This document shows positions 1-8,024 of a DNA stretch of 64,000 nucleotides, in pieces. The stretch spans positions 11,687 to 75,686 of the forward strand of contig CAMTWO010000016.1 in NCBI GenBank assembly GCA_947085405.1. The letters are read 5' to 3'. The translations under genes were made by a program, and so were the position numbers. Source of the stretch: JASEGV01 sp947085405 (GTDB lineage Bacteria; Bacteroidota; Ignavibacteria; UBA10030; BY39). A model generated the notes under the pieces. The model was not told the origin of the DNA and ran no database searches. It saw only the letters and a program-made list of their open reading frames with translations. Every line of letters begins with the position of its first letter. Position 1 is the stretch's first letter.

Positions 1-1301
1 TTTTCATCCTCAGAAAGAGTTGTATCGTTCTCCAACAAACTTACTTCTGTTCCAACATCAGGTAAAATAAAAAAGTCCTTCTCTTTAGTAGATGATGCTA
101 AAAGTTCACGCCCTTTCTCGGATAGATTGATGGAATGGTTTTTTTCATCAATCGAATAATAAAGCTCGTCGGTAATTTCGTGCATACGGCGGGATTGGTC
201 GCGCATATATTCCATCTCAGTTGAATACATCAAACGCTTGTTTGTCGGTTCGGAAAGAAGCTTCATTAATTTTTTTTGTTTCGGCAGTCCCCGGTACGCA
301 CGCAGCAGAAGCACACCGGCATCTTCGGTTTTACCTTCCTCTAAAAATTTTTCAGCTTCGGCAGCAATCTTAGTTACAAAATTTCTTTGAGCATTTATCA
401 GTTTTTCAATGCGTGGTTTCATTTCCTGAAATTTATTATCCTCACCGCGCACCGGTCCGCTGATGATTAAGGGCGTTCGGGCTTCGTCAACTAATACCGA
501 GTCAACCTCGTCAACTATTGCATAGTTATGTTTTCGCTGAACCAAATCTTCGGGAGTTACTACCATATTGTCGCGCAAATAATCGAAGCCGAATTCGTTG
601 TTGGTTCCATAAGTAATGTCGCATGCGTATTGTTTACGTCGCTGCTGTGAATCCATCTGCGATTGGATACAGCCGACAGTTATTCCGTGGAACTCGAATA
701 TCTTTCCCATCCATTCGCTATCGCGTTTAGCGAGGTAGTCGTTTACCGTTACAAGATGCACACCACGACCGGGGAGCGCATTCAGGTACAGCGGTAACGT
801 TGCAACCAAAGTTTTACCCTCACCCGTCGCCATTTCGGCAATTTTTCCTTCGTGTAAAATTACACCACCGATTAACTGAACGTCGAACGGCACCATATCC
901 CAAACAATCTTATGTCCTGTAATTTCCCAAGACTGACCGACTAAGCGGCGGCATGTATCTTTTACTACTGCGAATGCTTCGGGGAGTAATTCATTCAAAA
1001 CTTCAACGATTGTTTCGTCAAGATTTTTTTGTAGAACTTCGAGTTCATCCCAAAGTGGTTCGCTTTCTTCGAGAGGTAATTCGCCTTTTAGTTTTTCTTT
1101 GATCTCTGCGATTTCGGTTTCTAATTCAGATGTAGCTTCTTTAATGCGGTTACGAAACTCAACAGTTTTACCTCTTAACTCATCGTCTGTAAGATTTTTA
1201 TACTCTTCAAAATGTTTGTTAATCTCCTCAACGATAGGTTGAATACGTTTAACATCTTTAGCGTGTTTATCGCCGAATATTTTTTTGATTATGTTTAGCA
1301 T
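1..1301 (-). CDS. secA: Preprotein translocase ATPase SecA (3' end cut by window)
   Basis: SecA is the ATPase motor that pushes unfolded preproteins through SecYEG at the inner membrane. The frame is open from the ATG at 1301 to the window edge, giving about 433 N-terminal residues; the C-terminal part lies outside. Visible are Walker A (MATGEGKT, near residue 157), VNDYLAKRDSEWMG, DITYGTNNEFGFDYLRDN and the Walker B region DEVDSVLVDEARTP (near residue 262), in the SecA order. After these comes a long charged insertion (roughly residues 280-400), as in SecA of Bacteroidota/Chlorobiota. No clear Shine-Dalgarno precedes the ATG. A possible promoter (TTGTTT, 17 bp, TATATT on the minus strand) lies upstream. 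Identification is secure. Confidence 0.95.
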   Translation of the reverse strand, partial: MLNIIKKIFGDKHAKDVKRIQPIVEEINKHFEEYKNLTDDELRGKTVEFRNRIKEATSELETEIAEIKEKLKGELPLEESEPLWDELEVLQKNLDETIVEVLNELLPEAFAVVKDTCRRLVGQSWEITGHKIVWDMVPFDVQLIGGVILHEGKIAEMATGEGKTLVATLPLYLNALPGRGVHLVTVNDYLAKRDSEWMGKIFEFHGITVGCIQSQMDSQQRRKQYACDITYGTNNEFGFDYLRDNMVVTPEDLVQRKHNYAIVDEVDSVLVDEARTPLIISGPVRGEDNKFQEMKPRIEKLINAQRNFVTKIAAEAEKFLEEGKTEDAGVLLLRAYRGLPKQKKLMKLLSEPTNKRLMYSTEMEYMRDQSRRMHEITDELYYSIDEKNHSINLSEKGRELLASSTKEKDFFILPDVGTEVSLLENDTTLSEDE

Positions 1302-1389
1302 TATTCGATTTATTCTATGTATTTGTAATAAAATTCGCTTAAAATATATAGAATAAATGGGATTTAAACAAGGGAATGATTATTTTGGT

Positions 1390-1418
1390 TTGACTATCGA
1401 AAAACCGTTTGTTATATT
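1390..1418 (+). promoter_or_regulatory. Sigma-70-type promoter reading toward the restriction-modification genes
   Basis: TTGACT at 1390-1395, a 17-bp spacer and TATATT at 1413-1418. It faces away from secA and toward the methyltransferase gene, leaving an untranslated leader of about 140 nt. That leader contains a paired segment (ACGCCA at 1451-1456 with TGGCGT at 1480-1485). Promoter status is inferred from match and spacing only. Confidence 0.5.
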
Positions 1419-1450
1419 AGCGGTAATGATATATCAAAAGAAAAATAAAA

Positions 1451-1485
1451 ACGCCAACCTGTTGGACGGGCAAGCAATGTGGCGT
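1451..1485. repeat. Inverted repeat in the leader of the RM module
   Basis: ACGCCA (1451-1456) pairs with TGGCGT (1480-1485), and a smaller CCAAC/GTTGG pair is nested at the left. It lies between the promoter and the methyltransferase start, at the junction between secA and the restriction-modification genes. It could be a leader RNA hairpin or the scar of a transfer event. No known RNA family was recognised. Confidence 0.35.
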
Positions 1486-1567
1486 GGTTGCGTATGCCAG
1501 TCCTGATGCTACAAAACCGTAACTATCGACTGATACAGTTAATAAACTTAAACTGTTTAAAATAACT

Positions 1568-2473
1568 TTGAAACAAACAAAAAAAGATACTTTAATACCA
1601 TTTTACGAAACTGACTTTGGACAGGCTTATTTAGGCGACAGTTTGGAGATTATGAAGCAATTGTCCGACAGTTCAATAAATCTAATTTTGACTTCACCAC
1701 CATTTGCCCTAACAAGACAAAAGGAATATGGCAACAAACTGGAGCAAGAATATATTGACTGGTTTTTACAGTTTTCAAAAGAATTTTACAGACTTTTAAA
1801 ATACGATGGATCATTAGTTATAGATTTGGGTGGTGCATATTTACCTGGACATCCAGTAAGAAGTATTTATCAATATGAACTACTTGTCCGACTTTGTAGA
1901 GAGCAAAATTTCTTTTTAGCACAAGAATTTTTCCATTACAATCCATCACGACTTCCAACACCTGCCGAGTGGGTAACCGTAAGACGTATAAGAGTTAAAG
2001 ACAGTGTTAATGTTGTTTGGTGGCTTTCTAAAACTGAAAATCCAAAATCAGATAATAGACAAGTTTTAAAACCATACAGCGAGAGTATGAAAGCACTTTT
2101 GAAAAATGGTTATAAAGCTCAAATGCGACCAAGTGGACACGATATTTCAGACAAATTCAGTAATGACAATGGTGGTGCTATTCCACCAAACTTACTTGAA
2201 TTAGCAAACACAGAGAGTAACAGCTATTATATGAAACGCAGCAAAGAGTTGGGTGTAAAATCACATCCAGCAAGATTCCCTAAAGAGTTTGCTGATTTCT
2301 TTATAAAGTTCACGACTACTAAAGGAGATTTGGTTCTTGACCCTTTTGCTGGAAGTAATACGACAGGTTCATCAGCAGAAAAACTTGAACGTAAATGGAT
2401 AGCAATAGAAATTGATGAAAATTATCTAGAAAACAGTAAAATTCGATTTGAACAAAAAACCTTCACTTTTTAA
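1568..2473 (+). CDS. Type II DNA methyltransferase (TSPPF class, probable N4-cytosine)
   Basis: A site-specific DNA methyltransferase of 301 residues. The catalytic motif TSPPF (residues 42-46) comes first and the AdoMet-binding motif DPFAGSNTTG (residues 258-267) last, which is the beta-class order. The SPPF form of motif IV is usual for N4-methylcytosine enzymes, so that base is more likely than N6-adenine. The start is a TTG at 1568 with no convincing Shine-Dalgarno, so the N-terminus is uncertain by a few codons. The next gene, 17 nt downstream, is an HNH nuclease, so the pair reads as a type II restriction-modification system. Recognition sequence cannot be inferred. Confidence 0.88.
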   Translation: MKQTKKDTLIPFYETDFGQAYLGDSLEIMKQLSDSSINLILTSPPFALTRQKEYGNKLEQEYIDWFLQFSKEFYRLLKYDGSLVIDLGGAYLPGHPVRSIYQYELLVRLCREQNFFLAQEFFHYNPSRLPTPAEWVTVRRIRVKDSVNVVWWLSKTENPKSDNRQVLKPYSESMKALLKNGYKAQMRPSGHDISDKFSNDNGGAIPPNLLELANTESNSYYMKRSKELGVKSHPARFPKEFADFFIKFTTTKGDLVLDPFAGSNTTGSSAEKLERKWIAIEIDENYLENSKIRFEQKTFTF

Positions 2474-2490
2474 AATAGAGCATAAACTTA

Positions 2491-3492
2491 ATGGCAAAAC
2501 ACAGAAAGTTTGACCTTTTAGATATTATCGTTCAATCAATCAACGATAGTGGCTGGAATGTTCTTTATGTAAGTGACGTTTCCCAACATCCCTTTGTTCT
2601 TAAAATTTACAAGAATGAAGAAAGCCACTTACTCCGAATCTATATTTGGAATTTAACGCACGGAGGCGGTGCAGCAAGAGCAGCCGACGAATATCGTATT
2701 CAAATAACAGGAGCGGACCATTTTGAACAAAGAGCAGGTGAGAAAACTTTAATTCTTGGTTGGTGGGATTCTGTCGGAGTTTTTGCAGGCTTCGATTTTA
2801 CAAAACATACAGGCAAACTTGGTTTCTCTCCTTCAATACAAATTCGTGAAGAATTTTTACGTAAAGCTTTAATCAATGGGTTCTCTCCTTGCAACAAAGG
2901 GAACAATGAAATTGCAGTCGCTTTTCGTCCTGACTTTTTTGTAAATTATGTTCAGAGTTTAGACCAACTTCACAGTTTTGGAACATCCGCAAAAGACTTT
3001 AAATTATTAGAAGAAGTGTCAGACCAACCACTTGAACTTAATACAGAGCTAATTCAACAAGTGAGCAAGCGAAGACAAATTGCAGTTATTCAATTAAGCA
3101 AAAAACTTCGAGATACAAGTTTCAAAGCAAGAGTATTAAATGCTTACGGTAACAAATGTGCATTTAGTGGTTTACAATTAAAACTTGTGGACGCAGCACA
3201 TATAATTCCAGTAAGTTACGACAATTCCACTGACGACACTGCGAACGGTATTGCCCTTTCTGCATTATATCATAGAGCCTACGACAGAGGAATTGTAACT
3301 TTTAACGAGCAGTATCAAACTGTTGTAAATACAACTGAAATGCAAAAGTTAAAAGAAATTGGCTTTGACGGTGGTATGGCAAAATTTATAAAAGACTTAC
3401 GACCAATAATAAATGTTCCGCCATCTATTACCGACAGACCAAACATCAAATTCATTAAAGAAGCAAACAAGTTGAGGGGCTGGAAAATATGA
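2491..3492 (+). CDS. HNH restriction endonuclease, partner of the upstream methyltransferase
   Basis: A 333-residue protein with a C-terminal HNH nuclease domain (about residues 215-275): Cys223, AAHIIP with His237, Asn252 in TANGIALS and His261 in ALYHRAYDRG. The last part matches the HNH_2 style found in many type II restriction enzymes. The first 200 residues match nothing I recognise and probably read the target DNA. The gene follows the methyltransferase by 17 nt on the same strand, and this context, more than the fold, supports a restriction role rather than a homing nuclease. Confidence 0.82.
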   Translation: MAKHRKFDLLDIIVQSINDSGWNVLYVSDVSQHPFVLKIYKNEESHLLRIYIWNLTHGGGAARAADEYRIQITGADHFEQRAGEKTLILGWWDSVGVFAGFDFTKHTGKLGFSPSIQIREEFLRKALINGFSPCNKGNNEIAVAFRPDFFVNYVQSLDQLHSFGTSAKDFKLLEEVSDQPLELNTELIQQVSKRRQIAVIQLSKKLRDTSFKARVLNAYGNKCAFSGLQLKLVDAAHIIPVSYDNSTDDTANGIALSALYHRAYDRGIVTFNEQYQTVVNTTEMQKLKEIGFDGGMAKFIKDLRPIINVPPSITDRPNIKFIKEANKLRGWKI

Positions 3493-3578
3493 GGACAATT
3501 ACCGACCGATAATAAACACGAACGCACAACAACGGCGCTCTTCCTTGTAAATAGTGAATTAGTTAGAAGGTAAACATA

Positions 3579-3872
3579 ATGAACAAAACAATACTGACAA
3601 TTTTAATAATTCTACTTTGCTCAATCATACTAACTGGTTGTTTCCCCGGCGGTGAGAATTATACTGGAGATACGCGTGCGGGATTTTTCTCAGGCGTTTG
3701 GCACGGTTGGATTGCACCGGTATCATTAGTGCTTGGTATTTTCTATAATGATATTCGGATATATGAACCAAATAATACCGGCTGGTGGTACGATCTCGGT
3801 TTCTATATCGCCATCGTTGGTGGATTTGGGGGAATTGCTTTTTCCAGAAAAAAAATGAAAAAAGGGAAATAA
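3579..3872 (+). CDS. Small membrane lipoprotein, conserved hypothetical
   Basis: 97 residues. The N-terminus is a hydrophobic segment ending in a lipobox-like LTGC (Cys21), so it may be lipidated. The middle has GVWHGWIAPVSLVLGIF and a second hydrophobic segment (about 72-88, DLGFYIAIVGGFGGIAF) followed by a basic tail. A GAAGG Shine-Dalgarno lies 8 nt before the ATG. I have seen similar small proteins in varied bacteria but no function is known to me. The gene starts a short plus-strand pair with the membrane protein downstream. Confidence 0.72.
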   Translation: MNKTILTILIILLCSIILTGCFPGGENYTGDTRAGFFSGVWHGWIAPVSLVLGIFYNDIRIYEPNNTGWWYDLGFYIAIVGGFGGIAFSRKKMKKGK

Positions 3873-3916
3873 CTACTCCGTATCCCATTATCAATCTTAA
3901 TTTGAAAGATAAAAAT

Positions 3917-4435
3917 ATGACTAAACACGAAATTGCTTCTCTCGCTTCTAAATTATTGGGTATATTTTCTGTAGTTCAATCATTCAGATACTTCCAAACT
4001 CTTGGTCTGCAATTAAGTTTGAGTAATACCGACAGCGCCAGTTCAGAATCATTATTTGCTTATGGTATTACAGCGCTTGGGTTTTTTATCACTTTAGTTA
4101 TCGGTCTTTTACTGTTTTTCTGTTCAAAGCGTACAGCAATTATGCTTATAGGTAAGGAGAATGACACTGCTGTATCGGAACAGGTAACGACCAACAATAT
4201 TCAAGCTATTGCATTCTCAGTAGTCGGAGTAATATTAATAACGATGGCATTACCTCGAATTTCTAAAATCATACTCATGGTTTGGCTTGCGTATCGTGAT
4301 TCTCTTCCCCGATCTTTAGTAACTACACAAATTTACATCGATATTTTTGTATCTTTAATTGAACTCGCGCTTGGCTTATGGCTCCTCTTCGGTACTTCCG
4401 GAATCATCAACATAATAAATAAACTTCGAAAATAA
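3917..4435 (+). CDS. Four-helix membrane protein, hypothetical
   Basis: 172 residues starting at MTKHEIASLASK. Hydrophobic stretches suggest four membrane segments: near 12-30, 50-70 (ITALGFFITLVIGLLLFFC), 100-115 (AFSVVGVILITMALP) and 145-165. The frame is open further upstream, but that part overlaps the preceding gene, and a fresh ATG at 3917 after a short gap is the natural start. No catalytic motif or family was recognised. It could form an operon with the small lipoprotein before it. Confidence 0.68.
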   Translation: MTKHEIASLASKLLGIFSVVQSFRYFQTLGLQLSLSNTDSASSESLFAYGITALGFFITLVIGLLLFFCSKRTAIMLIGKENDTAVSEQVTTNNIQAIAFSVVGVILITMALPRISKIILMVWLAYRDSLPRSLVTTQIYIDIFVSLIELALGLWLLFGTSGIINIINKLRK

Positions 4436-4496
4436 TTTTCTATACTAAACACCCCATAAATCTTTTCAAACTGTTTAGAATCGACATTTTTACATA

Positions 4497-4652
4497 TGTG
4501 TTGGGTGTCCCATTATATTCGTGTGTATTCGTGCCTGCACGCCATAGTGCGTTTTGGCACGCAGGCGTGAGATTAGTGGCTTTATTTTGCCACGAACCCG
4601 CCTGCCCTGCCCGTATAGCAGGCGGGCGTCGGGCAGGTGACACGAATTCGCA
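4497..4652. repeat. Cluster of GC-rich palindromes in a 377-bp intergenic gap
   Basis: The gap 4436-4812 holds no credible gene. It contains nested inverted repeats: CGTGCCTGC with GCAGGCGTG-type arms (about 4531-4569), GTGGC/GCCAC (about 4576-4593) and CCCGCCTGC/GCAGGCGGG (about 4597-4626), flanked by ATTCGTG and CACGAATTCG. Such CACGAAT-bordered, GC-rich blocks occur as dispersed noncoding repeats in many FCB-group genomes. A transcription-end role for the upstream gene is possible but there is no T-run. Confidence 0.5.
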
Positions 4653-4812
4653 ATAAAACCAAAGTTGGAACGGTTCTCGACAATAATTTTCCGTAGTAAG
4701 CACCCACCTTCCGAAAGATTTATCCAGAATCATTTTTTTGAATCCTTCCTTAATCCATCGCATCTCATACATTAGAAAATCTTTTATATCAAAATTTTAA
4801 GAAAGGAATAAA

Positions 4813-5157
4813 ATGCTTCAAACTAATCTCACTCATATTACATCTGAAGATGAGTTTAAAAATATATTAACTGAAAACGAAAACGTAATGATTTGCTGCG
4901 GTCGGATGGGACCGATGTGTATTCCCGTTTACGAGGCGATGGAAGAACTTGAACCAAATAATCCACACATAAAATTTGCGGACATGCCCTTCGATTACCC
5001 TATCTCGAAAGTTATTCGAACACTCCCTGAAACAAAAAACTTTAACGGTTTACCTTTCACAGTCTATTTCAATAAAGGTAACGTCGTTAAAGCAACATCC
5101 AGCATCCAAACAATCGATAAGATAACTACAATCCTCGACGAGCAATTCAGTAAATGA
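4813..5157 (+). CDS. Thioredoxin-like protein with atypical Cys-Cys...Cys active site
   Basis: 114 residues with a thioredoxin fold pattern: beta strand VMICCGRMGPMC at residues 25-36, helix IPVYEAMEEL, and a cis-proline loop GLPFTVYF (Pro81). The usual WCGPC is replaced by C28-C29-G-R-M-G-P-M-C36, so the two-residue CxxC spacing is lost. The stop overlaps the start of the thioredoxin reductase gene by 4 nt, which points to a dedicated partner. AAAGGAAT sits ahead of the ATG. The redox chemistry cannot be predicted from sequence; it may be a real but non-canonical electron acceptor of the reductase. Confidence 0.8.
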   Translation: MLQTNLTHITSEDEFKNILTENENVMICCGRMGPMCIPVYEAMEELEPNNPHIKFADMPFDYPISKVIRTLPETKNFNGLPFTVYFNKGNVVKATSSIQTIDKITTILDEQFSK

Positions 5158-6098
5158 AAACAGAACACTACGACGCAATTGTAATCGGTGCCGGACCAGC
5201 CGGATTAACTGCCGGAATATATTTATCGCGGGGAAAAGCAAAAACTCTAATTATAAACGAAGGCGCGGTTGGCGGACAAACTGTTCTCACACATGAAGTT
5301 GCAAATTATCCGGGTATTGAAACTATTAGCGGATACCAACTCGCCCGTACAATGAAAAGTCAAGCACTTAAATTCGGTGCAACAATCAAGTCGAATGTGC
5401 GGATAACAAATCTCGCATTAGACGGAGAAGTAAAATCGGTTGAAGTGAACGGAAAAGATTTTTACACAGCCGACGCGATCATTCTGGCAACTGGTGGAAA
5501 GTCGCGCACACTAAATGTCCCCGGTGAAGAAGAATTTAAAGGGCGGGGAATTTCGTACTGTGCCACATGCGACGGCGATTTTTTCCAAGACAAGGAAGTC
5601 ATAGTCGTCGGTGGCGGCAACTCGGCTCTCGAAGAAGCTGTATCGCTGACGAAATATGCTAAGTATGTTACAGTTGTACACCAGTTCGATCATTTCCAGG
5701 CATCTCCTCACGCTGTTGAAGAAGGCAGTACCAATTCCAAAATTAGTTTCATTATGGAATCGAAAATCAGTGAGTTCATCGGTTCAGAAAAACTTGAGAA
5801 AGTAAATATCCAACATCAGGTAAACGGTGAAATTATGGAAATGCAGGTTGACGGAGTGTTTATACTAATCGGATACGAACCGAATACCAGCAGCATCAAA
5901 AATATTATCGAATTGAATGAGCGAAACGAAATTGTTTCAAATGAGTTGATGGAGACGAGCATACCCGGTGTTTTCGCCGCCGGCGATTCACGCGCTAAAC
6001 GGTATCGTCAAATTACTACCGCCGTGTCGGACGGAACGATTGCAGCACTACGCGCAATTGAGTATGTTCACGAACTCCACTCGCAAGTCCCCGCATAA
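5154..6098 (+). CDS. trxB: Thioredoxin reductase (NADPH, FAD)
   Basis: Low-molecular-weight thioredoxin reductase of 314 residues, the usual length. It has the FAD-binding GAGPAGLTAGIYLSRG (residues 12-27), the redox centre CATCDGD (Cys136, Cys139), the NADPH-binding GGGNSALEEA (from about 153) and the C-terminal GVFAAGDSR (about 282) that contacts FAD. The enzyme passes electrons from NADPH to a thioredoxin-like protein in the cytoplasm. It is translationally coupled (ATGA overlap) to the atypical thioredoxin upstream, its probable substrate. Confidence 0.93.
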   Translation: MKTEHYDAIVIGAGPAGLTAGIYLSRGKAKTLIINEGAVGGQTVLTHEVANYPGIETISGYQLARTMKSQALKFGATIKSNVRITNLALDGEVKSVEVNGKDFYTADAIILATGGKSRTLNVPGEEEFKGRGISYCATCDGDFFQDKEVIVVGGGNSALEEAVSLTKYAKYVTVVHQFDHFQASPHAVEEGSTNSKISFIMESKISEFIGSEKLEKVNIQHQVNGEIMEMQVDGVFILIGYEPNTSSIKNIIELNERNEIVSNELMETSIPGVFAAGDSRAKRYRQITTAVSDGTIAALRAIEYVHELHSQVPA

Positions 6099-6214
6099 CG
6101 AACGAACTATGAACCACGGGGCTGACTAAAAAGTCCATTGTTGTCATGCTGAGGCCACCTTAATGGACGTGGCCTATTTCTCTATTGTAGATGACAATCC
6201 TTGATATGTAAATT

Positions 6215-6365
6215 GTCTCCGTAGGAGACACATGTTTGTAGCAATGAGTAGTAGATGCGCCCACGACCCCAGAGGGGTCGAATGTCTTGTCATTAGGAAC
6301 GAAGTGAAGCATCTTAAAACAGATCAGATTATAAGATTCTTCGTCGCTTCGCTCCTCAGAATGAC
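6215..6365. repeat. Dispersed palindromic repeats between trxB and dacB
   Basis: The 413-bp gap 6099-6511 has no credible gene. It holds two short perfect palindromes, GTCTCC-gta-GGAGAC (6215-6229) followed by ACATGTTTGTAG, and GACCCC-aga-GGGGTC (6265-6279), then an imperfect long inverted repeat with arms at 6289-6315 and 6333-6365 (GAACGAAG against CTTCGCTCC-type). The last element is the widespread noncoding repeat whose translation contains HSEERSDEES. The form of the first two recurs at 55470 and 63890. Confidence 0.6.
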
Positions 6366-6511
6366 AGTAATAATTACTTTTCGTCAACCTCGTGTTCCTT
6401 TATAACGCTCACTCCCCTTCCCCAAAATCCATACTCAATAAAATTCCAATCGGGGGCTAATTTCCGATTCTCAAAAATTTTGATTAAAATTAAATAAAAT
6501 AGAATGAGGAT

Positions 6512-7972
6512 ATGAGAATACATCATTTTTTTATTATTTCAGTTTTGTTATTCACACCGCATTTGGGTTGTTCGATTTCAAAACCTGTTGCCGAACAACT
6601 GATCGGTGAATCAATATCTACATCGAAAATTGATTCACTTTTAAATAACAAACTTTTAGATGCTGCTTCTGTAGGGATCAAAGTAGTTAATCTCACAAAA
6701 AATGAAACGGTTTTCGAAAAGAACTCAAACAAGCTTTTCCGTCCTGCATCGAATATGAAATTAATCACAACAGGTGCGGCAATCGAATTGCTGCCGGCAG
6801 ATTTCCACTTCAAAACCGAACTAATTACCGACGGCGATATTGTTGATTCAATTTTATATGGAAATTTATACTTAAAGGGTTATGGCGACCCGCTGCTTCG
6901 AATCGGAGATTTAGATTCTCTGATAAATTATTTAATCACCAAAAATATTAAAAGAATCAATGGCAATTTGATTGGAGATGTTTCTTACTTCGACGATAAT
7001 TATTGGGGGAAAGGTTGGATGTGGGACGACGAGCCGGAACCATTCGCAGCTTTCATAACTCCGCTAACTATTAATGGTAATTCAGTAAAAATTTTCGTTT
7101 CACCTGTGGCAAAGATTGGAGAAAAAGTAAAAGTAAAAATCGAACCAGCAACCGAGTATGTTCATATCATCAACTCCGGAATTACATCCGCGATAAATGA
7201 TACCGCAATTGAAAAATTATCAGTAAGTCGTAACCGGGAAGAACGCAATAATGTAATAACTGTTTCGGGATATATTCCACCCGACAGCAAAGAAAAAGAA
7301 TTTACCGTGAGTGTTTGGAAGCCTGAACTTTTTACACTTCAGCTTTTGAGAAATAAACTTGAACAATCAAATATCAAAATCGAAGGAAGGGTTTTGATTG
7401 ATACAATCAGCAGAGGTAAACCGGTTGCAGCTATTCGCCGTCCAATCGACTCAGTTTTGACTGAGATTAACAAGAACAGTAACAATTTAGCTACCGAGAA
7501 TTTATTAAAAACTTTATCGGCTGAAATATCAAAAACCCGGGGCAACTCTGAAGCGAGTATTTCTTTGGTTAATAAATTTCTATCTTCAATCGAAATTGAT
7601 ACAAACAAAATTGTTATCGCCGACGGTTCCGGTGTTTCGCGTTACAATCTGTTGTCGCCAAACGCGGTTGTAAAACTTCTTTCCTACTATCATCGAAACC
7701 AAAAATATAATCGACTTTATTCCACTTTATCTACTGCGGGTGTTGATGGAACTTTGAAAAACAGGTTTCAAACCGGAAATGTCAAAAATAATTTTCGAGG
7801 TAAAACCGGAACACATTCTGATGCACTGTCGCTCTCCGGTTATTTACGTAATTCAAATAATGACACGTTAGCATTTTCAATCTTCTTTAACAATGTATTA
7901 CCTGATTTTAATACAAAGCTAAAAGATTACAGGGATATTCAAGATGCGATAGTAGAGGTATTAGCAAAATAA
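6512..7972 (+). CDS. dacB: D-alanyl-D-alanine carboxypeptidase/endopeptidase (PBP4, peptidase S13)
   Basis: 486 residues. It trims or cleaves peptidoglycan cross-links in the periplasm. The three serine-type PBP motifs are present and well spaced: SNMK (Ser80-Lys83), SNN (323-325) and KTGT (431-434), with the long insertion between the first two that marks class C PBP4. The N-terminus MRIHHFFIISVLLFTPHLGC is a signal peptide with a lipobox-like ending (Cys20), so it may be an outer-membrane-attached lipoprotein. A GAGGAT Shine-Dalgarno precedes the ATG. Confidence 0.92.
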   Translation: MRIHHFFIISVLLFTPHLGCSISKPVAEQLIGESISTSKIDSLLNNKLLDAASVGIKVVNLTKNETVFEKNSNKLFRPASNMKLITTGAAIELLPADFHFKTELITDGDIVDSILYGNLYLKGYGDPLLRIGDLDSLINYLITKNIKRINGNLIGDVSYFDDNYWGKGWMWDDEPEPFAAFITPLTINGNSVKIFVSPVAKIGEKVKVKIEPATEYVHIINSGITSAINDTAIEKLSVSRNREERNNVITVSGYIPPDSKEKEFTVSVWKPELFTLQLLRNKLEQSNIKIEGRVLIDTISRGKPVAAIRRPIDSVLTEINKNSNNLATENLLKTLSAEISKTRGNSEASISLVNKFLSSIEIDTNKIVIADGSGVSRYNLLSPNAVVKLLSYYHRNQKYNRLYSTLSTAGVDGTLKNRFQTGNVKNNFRGKTGTHSDALSLSGYLRNSNNDTLAFSIFFNNVLPDFNTKLKDYRDIQDAIVEVLAK

Positions 7973-8024
7973 AGTAAATTTTTCTTGCACCTTTAACTTT
8001 ATTTTTGTAAGTTACAGACAAATT

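Noticed and set aside
1448..3540. Restriction-modification pair as another integron cassette
   Set aside because: GTTGCGT at 1488 and GCACAAC near 3522 are weakly alike, but no paired stem follows the second and the inverse-complement rule is not met as at 54-64 kb.
4440..4772. Minus-strand open frame of 110 codons
   Set aside because: It runs through the palindrome cluster, has no domain pattern and lacks a plausible ribosome-binding site.
6160..6387. Open frame of 75 codons containing HSEERSDEES
   Set aside because: It is the translation of a dispersed noncoding inverted repeat known to create spurious proteins in many genomes.
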